A stretch of 5,526 bases of DNA from Deltaproteobacteria bacterium. Lineage in GTDB: Bacteria > Desulfobacterota > Desulfuromonadia > Geobacterales > Geobacteraceae. Position 1 is the first letter of the stretch. Each line of letters begins with the position of its first letter. The notes beneath the pieces were generated by a model. The model worked only from the letters and a program-made list of their open reading frames with translations, was not told the origin of the DNA and ran no database searches. The stretch covers positions 1 through 5,526 of the forward strand of contig JAJZQA010000187.1 in the NCBI GenBank assembly GCA_021810985.1, given 5' to 3'. The translations under genes were made by a program, and so were the position numbers. Shown piece by piece: positions 1 to 5,520 of this stretch.

Positions 1-128
1 AGAACTCTCTTTACCGCAGACTCACTGTCTGTTTCAAGAAATAGCTCCACATCCTCATCTTCAAACACAGCGGCCAGCAACTGGAGGATCGCATCATCAT
101 CATCGAGAATAAGAAGTTTGCTTTTCAT
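1..128 (-). CDS. Response regulator receiver domain, N-terminal fragment (runs off left edge)
   Basis: Reading leftward from an ATG at 126-128, the frame is open to the window edge and gives 42 residues beginning MKSKLLILDDDDAILQLL. This matches the start of a CheY-like receiver domain: a hydrophobic first beta strand (LLIL), then the acidic cluster (D9-D12) that normally binds magnesium, then the first helix (AILQLLAAVF). The phosphoacceptor aspartate and any output domain lie outside the window, so it cannot be said whether this is a stand-alone CheY-type protein, a transcription factor or a hybrid kinase. A GAGGAG sequence lies 16 bases before the ATG, which is far for a ribosome binding site. 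The start is chosen because the receiver fold begins immediately after it. The gene sits downstream of the unknown 97-residue gene on the same strand. Confidence 0.75.
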   Translation of the reverse strand, partial: MKSKLLILDDDDAILQLLAAVFEDEDVELFLETDSESAVKRV

Positions 129-187
129 AGGGATTCTTTGGCTTCTCCTCGTTTCTGTCCGTGAAGAATAGCACAAAGAATCCAGGT

Positions 188-219
188 AAAACAACCCGAA
201 AACGCGTTAAAACGGGGTT
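188..219 (-). terminator. Weak possible terminator between the 97-residue gene and the response regulator gene
   Basis: On the minus strand, AACCCCG (213-219) can pair with CGGGTT (193-198) with one bulged C. The loop is T-rich and contains the palindrome AACGCGTT (201-208), and GTTTT follows. The stem is short and the T tract is only four bases, so this may be a weak terminator or attenuator or have no function. A second palindrome, TTCCGGAA, lies beside it at 218-225. Confidence 0.25.
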
Positions 220-236
220 CCGGAACAATCTGTGAA

Positions 237-530
237 TCAGGCCTCCCAACCGCTTTTCACGCGATGATGCAACACCTCGTTTTCACATTCAACTTGATTG
301 GCGATTTGCTCCGCCTCGCTCTCGGTAAGGCCGACTGTTGGCCTGTTCCCCATCCAATGAGTCAACTCGGCCCTCGGTGAAGAGAGCAATTGGGGAACAG
401 CCGGGCCCCCAACATACTTGCCGTTCAGATAGAGAGCCGCTTCGTAATGACCTTCACGCTTCACCAGATTAAACTCGGCGATATATCCGGATTGTAAGAT
501 TTTTTTCAAAAGCAACCTTTTTACGATCAT
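237..530 (-). CDS. Uncharacterised 97-residue protein
   Basis: I do not recognise this gene. The ATG at 528-530 is preceded by GGGAACCAGAG, whose GGGAA could serve as a ribosome binding site about six bases upstream. The protein has no signal peptide or membrane segment. It starts with a basic segment (MIVKRLLLKK), followed by a stretch likely to form beta strands with the phrase YLNGKYVGGPAVPQLL (around residues 34-49). An acidic, probably helical C-terminal part follows (TESEAEQIANQVECENEV). A short beta-rich N-terminal half ending in a helical tail suggests a small single-domain cytoplasmic protein. It lies divergently from the FliK-like gene and upstream of the response regulator gene, with a 108-base gap, so it could be co-transcribed with the latter. 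The frame is clean over almost 300 bases with plausible composition, which favours a real gene, but no function can be given. Confidence 0.6.
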   Translation of the reverse strand: MIVKRLLLKKILQSGYIAEFNLVKREGHYEAALYLNGKYVGGPAVPQLLSSPRAELTHWMGNRPTVGLTESEAEQIANQVECENEVLHHRVKSGWEA

Positions 531-787
531 CTCTGGTTCCCTACTTATCGGTATTTCACCTAAAAGACATCAAACATGTTCCGGAAGATGCTTCGCGCAA
601 AAGTCGCCAAGCTGACGAACCACTGTTTTGGCACAGGAACTTCGTCGAAAAAGCCACAAACTAATTGTACTGGAGAAAATGAGGGCAATACTTTATCATT
701 ACTTTTGTATCACTCATCGGAAGTTGTTACCAAAACTTTACGAAAATTCTCCGGCTGACCCTTACATCCGTCCCGGGAGCCTTAACA
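531..787. other. Divergent intergenic region between the 97-residue gene and the FliK-like gene
   Basis: These 257 bases must hold the promoters for both flanking genes if each has its own. Short open frames here (576-758 and 628-834) have no recognisable protein content, and the second runs into the FliK-like gene in another frame, so I treat the stretch as non-coding. It is AT-rich at 660-760. I see no well-matched sigma-70 promoter ahead of position 788. The best pair is TTGTAC at 665-670 with TACTTT at 689-694, 18 bases apart, which is poor. No hairpin or riboswitch-like structure stands out. Confidence 0.5.
545..572 (-). promoter_or_regulatory. Possible sigma-28 (flagellar)-like promoter before the 97-residue gene
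   Basis: On the minus strand, ACCGATAA (545-552) matches the sigma-28 -10 consensus GCCGATAA at seven of eight positions. TGATGTCT (565-572), 12 bases upstream, matches the -35 consensus TAAAGTTT at five of eight. A start site about seven bases beyond the -10 would fall near 538, leaving a very short leader before the ATG at 530 and cutting into the presumed ribosome binding site. Boxes of this quality are expected by chance a few times in a window this size, so the call is tentative. Nearby flagellar-type genes are the only contextual support. Confidence 0.2.
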
Positions 788-1849
788 ATGAGAATCAACA
801 ACGACTTTTGGCGATCCATTCTCTCCATCAGTAAAGTAACACCTGAGGCCGGCAGCCCGGAAAACCGCTCAGGATCCCTGCAAAGTCTCGTTGCCGGACA
901 ACAGGTCAAAGGAGAGGTATTGGCCCGCTTGTCTGACCAGGTATATCTGGTTAAAATTGCCGGCGATATCTATCGAACGGAATTGCCAGAGCCGGCCAGG
1001 CCCGGCGCACAACTGACACTTACATACCGGACCAGTGATCCTCGCCCCGAATTTTCACTGCAAAGCACACGCAACGACGCAGCGCCCGTCAGATTGAGCC
1101 CAACGGTTGCGTCACTCAGCGAAGCACTGAAAGGGACTGCTACCCAACCAGCCATGCCACAGGTCAAATCACTGGAACCGCTTCTCAGCCCAGCCCAGGC
1201 AAACACTTCCATCCTGGCAACGTCACTTCGCAACGCCCTATCCTTCTCCGGCCTCTTTTATGAATCGCACCTTTTACAGTGGCACGTAGGCGAAAGACTT
1301 TTAACGGACATCCAAAAGGAGTCCCGGTTACGCTTGGAGACCATGGCAAAAATGGCGAAAGTTCCGCCCCCTGGCGAAAACCTCTCCGCAAGCCCCGGGC
1401 CCCAAGAGAGCAGCAAGGATTTGTTAGCGCAGATTCTGCGGAACGATGAACTGCCGGGCAACAGGAGCCACATCACTGCGCCACCGGACCATCTTTCCTC
1501 GACACTTTTGCGTGAGCAGGTAGAAACTCTCTTGTCCGGCGTTTTTCATTGGCAAGGCAGCGTCTGGCAGGATCAGGAAATGTCGTGGGATGTTGAAAAG
1601 CAGGCAGGAGACAGTGACCAGGAAAGCGAGCAGTCCTGGAAAACTTCCATTCATCTTACCTTGCCGAATCTCGGCGAAATATCTGCAACGCTTGTTTCCA
1701 GCGATGAAGGGATCAAGGGGCGGATTACTACGGACTCAACAGCTACGAAAAATGTGATGCGGAAGGAACTGGCAGGTCTCGAAGAAAATCTGGCCGGCTC
1801 GGGATTAACCTTGATTTCCATGGCAATTGAGGAACGCGATGAAAGATAG
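788..1849 (+). CDS. FliK-family flagellar hook-length control-like protein
   Basis: FliK proteins are exported through the flagellar type III apparatus, measure hook length and trigger the substrate switch by contacting the FlhB C-terminal domain. This 353-residue protein has the layout of the shorter FliK-like group. Residues 31-92 look like a small beta-barrel-like domain (GQQVKGEVLARL, then GAQLTLTY). Residues 147-170 carry the segment SGLFYESHLLQWHVGER, which I associate with this group. A low-complexity Pro/Ser linker covers about 190-240. Residues 240-347 form the FliK C-terminal (Flg_hook-type) domain, with LREQVETLLSGVFHWQG, a beta-rich core (LTLPNLGEISATL) and a final helix (ELAGLEENLAGSGL). 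The ATG is preceded by GGGAG (775-779) at an eight-base spacing. The gene overlaps the next by 11 bases and its partner is an FlhB-tail protein, which supports the FliK assignment. It could instead be a YlqG-like protein of unproven role rather than the true hook ruler. Confidence 0.72.
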   Translation: MRINNDFWRSILSISKVTPEAGSPENRSGSLQSLVAGQQVKGEVLARLSDQVYLVKIAGDIYRTELPEPARPGAQLTLTYRTSDPRPEFSLQSTRNDAAPVRLSPTVASLSEALKGTATQPAMPQVKSLEPLLSPAQANTSILATSLRNALSFSGLFYESHLLQWHVGERLLTDIQKESRLRLETMAKMAKVPPPGENLSASPGPQESSKDLLAQILRNDELPGNRSHITAPPDHLSSTLLREQVETLLSGVFHWQGSVWQDQEMSWDVEKQAGDSDQESEQSWKTSIHLTLPNLGEISATLVSSDEGIKGRITTDSTATKNVMRKELAGLEENLAGSGLTLISMAIEERDER

Positions 1850-2132
1850 GGACAATAAAAAAGCGGTTGCGCTTTCCTACAAAGAAGGTCTCTATGCGCC
1901 ACTGGTTGTAGCAAAGGGACGGGGTGTTGTGGCCGAGGCAATTATCGATCAGGCCAGAGATGCCGCAGTTTTTGTGCATGAATCACCGGAACTGGTCAAT
2001 CTCTTGATGCAGGTTGACATGGACCAGCATATCCCTCCGGAACTCTATCGAGCCGTCGCCGAACTTCTTGCCTGGATCTATTGGCTGGAGGGCCGGATGC
2101 CGCCAGGGAGAAAATCCAGCCAGTGCCTCTGA
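1839..2132 (+). CDS. Free-standing FlhB C-terminal-domain homologue (FhlB/YlqH type)
   Basis: The 97-residue product matches the cytoplasmic C-terminal domain of FlhB, the export-apparatus switch protein, with no transmembrane part. Diagnostic segments are KKAVALSYKEG (7-17), APLVVAKGRGVVAEAI (20-35), FVHESPELVNLL (45-56) and the closing IPPELYRAVAELLAWIYWLEG (65-85). In full FlhB the equivalent of the N-terminal part begins with the self-cleaving NPTH motif. Here that position reads DNKK, so no autocleavage is expected. The ATG at 1839 is chosen over the in-frame TTG at 1827 because GAGGA (1829-1833) lies five bases before it, inside the end of the FliK-like gene. The 11-base overlap suggests translational coupling. 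Related small proteins are known to substitute partly for the cleaved FlhB domain in some bacteria; whether this one does is inference. The gene ends 18 bases before the end of the convergent EAL-HDOD gene. Confidence 0.85.
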   Translation: MKDRDNKKAVALSYKEGLYAPLVVAKGRGVVAEAIIDQARDAAVFVHESPELVNLLMQVDMDQHIPPELYRAVAELLAWIYWLEGRMPPGRKSSQCL

Positions 2133-2137
2133 GGCAC
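2123..2137. repeat. Perfect inverted repeat at the convergent gene junction
   Basis: GTGCCTC and GAGGCAC flank a single T, giving a 15-base palindromic hairpin candidate that covers the stop codon of the FlhB-tail gene and sits just before the end of the EAL-HDOD gene. Neither side is followed by a T tract, so it is not a standard intrinsic terminator. It might still slow or stop transcription from either direction. Confidence 0.4.
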
Positions 2138-2150
2138 GGAGAAGGCAGGA

Positions 2151-3392
2151 TCAGAACACTTCTTCAAGGCAATTCGTCCAGTCAATAGCCTCAAGCTGGG
2201 CAGAAACAAGAGCTTCCTCGCTGCACTGGTGCTGATTCAGCAGCAGACTCACATCGACGAAATCCATATTTTCCAATTTTTCCGCCAGTAAAAGCAGGCT
2301 CCCAAGCACACCTTTCCTCTCCAGGAGTGCCAGACGCACCTCTTCGTCCAGGTTGAGCTGATTAAGAATCTCCTCCATCGAAGCTCCAAGCAGAACGTCG
2401 ATCAGGGACAGCACACCGGTCATGAATGCTCTGTCGGAATAATCACGGTCATGAAGTCCCGGCTCCCATGTACTGACCAGAAGTTCCATCATCCGGCCGC
2501 GAGTCGCCGCTGTTTCAAGAAGTGGATTCCCAACGGCACTGGTTTTATCCGAAGCAAACAATGCCAACTGGATCCAGCGTTTCAATTGCTGCATGCCCAG
2601 GACGACGAGTGCATGACGCAGTGTCCGAATTTTCTCCTTCATGCCGATAACCACCGAATTAACCAGCCGCAGAAGATTGTAGGTAAGATTGGGATTATGC
2701 TTGAAAGTTTCTTCAATCTCCGTTATTTCGGCATCCTTGCAAATAAGTTCCAGAAGCTTGAGGAGCGCGACACCGGAAACATCAACTTTTCTCTTATTCA
2801 AAACGGCCGGACGGGCAAAGTAGTAGCCCTGGAAGAGATCGAAGCCGAGATCATGGCAGAAGTTATACTGCTCGATGGTTTCAACCTTCTCGGCAAGCAG
2901 GGTCAGTCCGCGATTGCTCAAAGTAGCTACCATTTTCTTCAAGTCGTCCGGCGCTAGCTGCAACACGTCTATTTTCACAATATCAACTATTTCATAGAGC
3001 GGCTCATAATCAGGATGATAACAATTATCGTCCAGAGCCAAGGTAAAGCCTCTCTCTTTCAGCTCGCGGCAGCGCGCCAGAAGAGCATCCGACAATTCGA
3101 CGGTTTCGAGGATCTCGATAACGGTTTTTTCCCGGGGCAGAATTTCCAGAAGATCACTCATAAGAAGATCTCCGGTTACATTGATGAACCCCTTATGCTT
3201 GCCCAGCACCTCATGAATGCCGAAGTTTGAAAGTACGTTGCTGATAACAAAAGAATCAACATTGGCAAAATTACCGATATCGGCATGAAGGGTGTCCGCG
3301 GAACGAAAGAGAAGTTCGTAGCCGACGATACTCTGATTGCGGTCCAATATCGGCTGCCGCCCTAAAAAGACTTTTTTATCTGCATTTTTCAT
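2151..3392 (-). CDS. EAL-HDOD signalling protein (divergent cyclic-di-GMP phosphodiesterase domain plus HDOD)
   Basis: This 413-residue cytoplasmic protein has an EAL domain at about 6-197 and an HDOD domain at about 200-390, the YuxH-like architecture. EAL domains hydrolyse or bind cyclic-di-GMP; HDOD is a regulatory protein-interaction domain. By position, all the usual catalytic and metal-binding residues can be placed: E26 (in ELLFR rather than EALLR), N71, E93, D121/D122, K140 (KID), E168 (AEKVE) and Q188 (FQGY). E96 matches the loop-6-stabilising glutamate. However, the loop normally reading DDFGTGYSSL is DDNCYHPDYEPL, and the glycine of AEGVE is lysine, so activity is uncertain. The HDOD part contains ETFKHNPNLTYNLLRLVNS and the LRHALVVLGMQQLKRW segment. 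The ATG at 3390-3392 is preferred over an in-frame ATG at 3474-3476 because the EAL domain starts right after it and AGGAG (3406-3410) lies 13 bases upstream. The extra 28 residues of the longer form show no domain character. Confidence 0.88.
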   Translation of the reverse strand: MKNADKKVFLGRQPILDRNQSIVGYELLFRSADTLHADIGNFANVDSFVISNVLSNFGIHEVLGKHKGFINVTGDLLMSDLLEILPREKTVIEILETVELSDALLARCRELKERGFTLALDDNCYHPDYEPLYEIVDIVKIDVLQLAPDDLKKMVATLSNRGLTLLAEKVETIEQYNFCHDLGFDLFQGYYFARPAVLNKRKVDVSGVALLKLLELICKDAEITEIEETFKHNPNLTYNLLRLVNSVVIGMKEKIRTLRHALVVLGMQQLKRWIQLALFASDKTSAVGNPLLETAATRGRMMELLVSTWEPGLHDRDYSDRAFMTGVLSLIDVLLGASMEEILNQLNLDEEVRLALLERKGVLGSLLLLAEKLENMDFVDVSLLLNQHQCSEEALVSAQLEAIDWTNCLEEVF

Positions 3393-3418
3393 CAGCGAAC
3401 GGCGACTCCTCTTCAGGG

Positions 3419-3427
3419 ATAATAACA
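3419..3427 (-). promoter_or_regulatory. Possible extended -10 promoter for the EAL-HDOD gene
   Basis: Read on the minus strand, TGTTATTAT combines a TGn extension (3425-3427) with TATTAT (3419-3424), a five-of-six match to the sigma-70 -10 box. No good -35 box lies 17 bases upstream, which extended -10 promoters can tolerate. Transcription would start near 3412, giving a leader of about 20 bases containing the AGGAG at 3406-3410. This would exclude the longer start at 3476. A second, weaker pair (TTGTTT with TATGCT, 18 bases apart) lies about 60 bases further upstream. Confidence 0.35.
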
Positions 3428-3576
3428 AGGCAGACGAGAACAGGTAGTTAACTCGGACAGAACAAATAGCATACACTTTTTAAAGGCAAAAAAACAACAT
3501 TCTCGATAAAAAGAAATTTCAGGTTGTCCGGTTTCGAGGAAATCAGTCTGATATCAATTCACGGGACAGCGAGATC

Positions 3577-3611
3577 AACAAAAAAAGGTTGGCTCAAGTG
3601 AGCCAACCTTT
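3577..3611 (-). terminator. Strong intrinsic terminator after tRNA-Leu
   Basis: The arms at 3584-3595 and 3600-3611 form a perfect 12-base-pair stem (core GGTTGGCTC/GAGCCAACC) with a four-base loop. On the minus strand the stem runs into TTTTTTTGTT, a classic Rho-independent terminator. It begins six bases beyond the CCA end of tRNA-Leu and would end transcripts coming from the tRNA and possibly from ihfB and rpsA. On the plus strand the stem is followed only by CTATTTGG, so it acts mainly in the minus direction. Confidence 0.92.
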
Positions 3612-3616
3612 CTATT

Positions 3617-3704
3617 TGGTGCCCGGGACCGGAATCGAACCGGTACAGCGCCAAGCGCCGAGGGATTTTAAGTCCCTTGCGTCTACCAATTCCGCCACCC
3701 GGGC
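3617..3704 (-). tRNA. tRNA-Leu, anticodon UAA
   Basis: The 88-base minus-strand sequence folds as a class II tRNA. The acceptor arm GCCCGGG (3698-3704) pairs with CCCGGGC (3621-3627), followed by discriminator A and an encoded CCA end (3617-3619). The D arm contains TGGTAGA. The anticodon stem AGGGA/TCCCT holds the loop CTTAAAA, with TAA at 3668-3670, so it reads UUA (and UUG by wobble) codons. A long variable arm (GGCGC/GCGC type) is typical of tRNA-Leu. The T arm is ACCGG-TTCGATT-CCGGT. The gene lies 70 bases downstream of ihfB on the same strand with no clear terminator between them, and no convincing promoter of its own is visible, so co-transcription is possible. Confidence 0.97.
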
Positions 3705-3774
3705 GTGACAACCTTTTACTCTGATCAGGACAAATCTAGATCATGATCAATGAGACGTCAGACTCCCTTTTGTA

Positions 3775-4056
3775 TCAGGAATTGTTGACCCTGTCTCTCA
3801 ATTCTTTTCCTGTCTTGAAAAAAGGGGTTTTTTTCGCTGAAATCTGAACAATCTCTCCACTTTTGGGATTTCTCGCTTCGCGAGGACCTCTCTCGCGAAT
3901 GGTGAAACTCCCGAATCCACGAATTTCAACCTTCTCATCATTCTTCAAAGCATTGCGAATACTATCGAAAACGATATCAACGATGAGCTCAGAATCTTTT
4001 CGCGTCAAAAGACTGTTCTGATCCACAAGCCTTTCAACCAACTCACTTTTGGTCAT
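3775..4056 (-). CDS. ihfB: Integration host factor subunit beta
   Basis: IHF is a DNA-bending heterodimer of the HU/IHF family that shapes promoters, recombination sites and the nucleoid; this is the beta-type subunit. The 93 residues are of normal family length. MTKSELVERL (1-10) is a beta-subunit hallmark. EIRGFGSFTIRERGPREARNPKSG (residues 44-67) carries the family signature: GFGSF at 47-51, then the beta arm whose proline (P64 in RNPKSG) intercalates into DNA. The C-terminal TPFFKTGKELRDRV also matches IHF-beta. The ATG at 4054-4056 is preferred over the in-frame ATG at 4075-4077 because AGGAG (4066-4070) lies nine bases before it, and the longer form would place that site inside the coding region. 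It follows rpsA with a 58-base gap, the same order as in Escherichia coli, which strengthens the beta rather than alpha or HU call. Confidence 0.93.
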   Translation of the reverse strand: MTKSELVERLVDQNSLLTRKDSELIVDIVFDSIRNALKNDEKVEIRGFGSFTIRERGPREARNPKSGEIVQISAKKTPFFKTGKELRDRVNNS

Positions 4057-4114
4057 ACACAAAAACTCCTTATTCAATATTAGTCAGGCTAGCTGCCAAA
4101 TAATAATCACACGG

Positions 4115-5520
4115 TTACTTCTTTTTCATCTCTTCCTTCAGCAACTCGCCAAGGTTTGACGTTGCCTCACCCTGGAAATTTCCAAAGGAAGCGAAATCAC
4201 CCCTGCTATCACTCACGGCAATTGCCTTGATAGAGAGTGCGATTTTCTTTTCAACCGGGTCGATGTTCAACACCATTGCCTCAATTTCGTCATCGACAGC
4301 TGCAAAACCCTTGGGAGTGGCAACTTTCTCCTGAGACAGTTCGGAAACATGGATAAGCCCTTCAATGCCCTCTTCGATTTCAAGGAAGATACCGAAATCG
4401 GTGACAGAGGTCACTTTCCCTTTAACCTTGGTGCCCGGCTTGTACTTCTCGGGAATTTCATTCCAGGGATCGGGAACCAGTTGCTTGATACCAAGGGAAA
4501 GCCTCTCGTTATCAGGGTCGATATTGAGTACGACCGCCTGAACGATCTGGCCCTTGCTGTACAACTCGGAGGGGTGCTTGATCCGCTTGGTCCAGGACAT
4601 GTCGGAAACGTGCACCAGACCGTCAATGCCATCCTCTACGCCGATAAAGACGCCGAAGTCGGTAACGTTTTTAATCTGTCCTTCAATCTTGGTCCCAACG
4701 GGATACTTATCGCCGATTACCGTCCAGGGATTCATCTGAATCTGCTTCAGACCGAGGGAGATCCTTCTGCTCGGCACATCGACACCAAGAACTTCAGCCG
4801 CGACTTCGTCGCCGACCTTCAGCACATCGGAAGGATGACGAATCCGCTTTGTCCAGGACATTTCAGAGACGTGCACAAGCCCTTCCACGCCTTCTTCAAG
4901 GGAAACAAATGCGCCGTAATCGGCAAGACTGACCACCGTACCGACAATCCGGTCGCCGATGTGATACTTTGACTCGACATCCAGCCATGGATCAGGGATC
5001 GTCTGCTTGATACCGAGGGATATTTTCTCTTTTTCCTTGTCATATTTCAGAACTTTGACGGAAACGGTTTCTCCGATTTTCAGAATTTCCGAAGGATGGG
5101 AAAGTTTACGCCAGGACATGTCCACGATGTGGAGCAGGACATCAATACCGCCAAGATCGATAAACGCCCCGTAGTCGGTGATGTTTTTCACGATCCCTTC
5201 GCGGATCTGACCTTCGGTAAGCGTGGTAAGAGTATCTGATTTCAGCTTATCGCGTTCCTCTTCCAGGATTGCCCGGCGGGAAAGAACCACGTTGCCTCTT
5301 TTTTTGTTGACCTTGACAACCTTGAACTGGAACGTCTGCCCGATAAGTTTTTCGAGATTCCCAATGGGGCGGACATCAACTTGAGAAGCAGGCAGAAAGG
5401 CCGGTACTCCGATATCGACGGTAAGTCCGCCTTTCACGTTTGCAACCACCTTACCTTCAACCAGCGCACCGGAATCGACAGCCTCCTCGATGTGTACCCA
5501 AACCTGCTCACGCTCAGCCT
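4115..5520 (-). CDS. rpsA: Ribosomal protein S1, 5' end missing (runs off right edge)
   Basis: S1 binds mRNA on the small ribosomal subunit through repeated S1 (OB-fold) domains. Counting from the GTG (valine) codon at 5447-5449 as residue 1, the window holds the second through sixth repeats: about 1-60 (VKGGLTVDIG), 80-148 (ITDYGAFIDLGG), 165-235 (LADYGAFVSLEEG), 253-323 (VTDFGVFIGVEDG) and 339-408 (VTDFGIFLEIEEG). A short tail ending in KKK follows. Repeats 4 and 5 are near-identical even as DNA (4582-4616 and 4842-4876). The reading continues upstream of that GTG as AEREQVWVHIEEAVDSGALVE, which fits S1, so the GTG is internal and not the start. The start codon and first repeat lie outside the window. 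An in-frame TAG at 5519-5521 is best explained as adapter contamination, so the coding feature is drawn to 5520. Repeat 3 has valine (V104) where the other repeats have glycine. Confidence 0.95.

Noticed and set aside
629..644. TGGCAC resembling the -24 half of a sigma-54 promoter upstream of the FliK-like gene
   Set aside because: The -12 half at the right spacing reads TTC rather than TGC, so the essential GC dinucleotide is missing, and it lies about 150 bases before the gene.
576..834. Short plus-strand open frames before the FliK-like gene
   Set aside because: They have no recognisable protein content, overlap each other, and the longer one runs into the FliK-like gene in another frame.
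2451..2957. 168-codon open frame on the plus strand opposite the EAL-HDOD gene
   Set aside because: It is antisense to clear EAL and HDOD coding sequence and shows no family features or ribosome binding site of note.
3617..3704. tRNA-Leu as an integration site for a mobile element
   Set aside because: No integrase gene and no duplicated tRNA 3' end is visible, and the flanking genes are ordinary housekeeping genes.
3739..3748. Palindrome GATCATGATC between ihfB and tRNA-Leu
   Set aside because: It has no T tract or other partner motif and is short enough to arise by chance.
4349..4972. 207-codon open frame on the plus strand opposite rpsA
   Set aside because: It lies wholly within the S1 repeats on the other strand. 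Its repeated composition mirrors the S1 modules and it has no recognisable domain.
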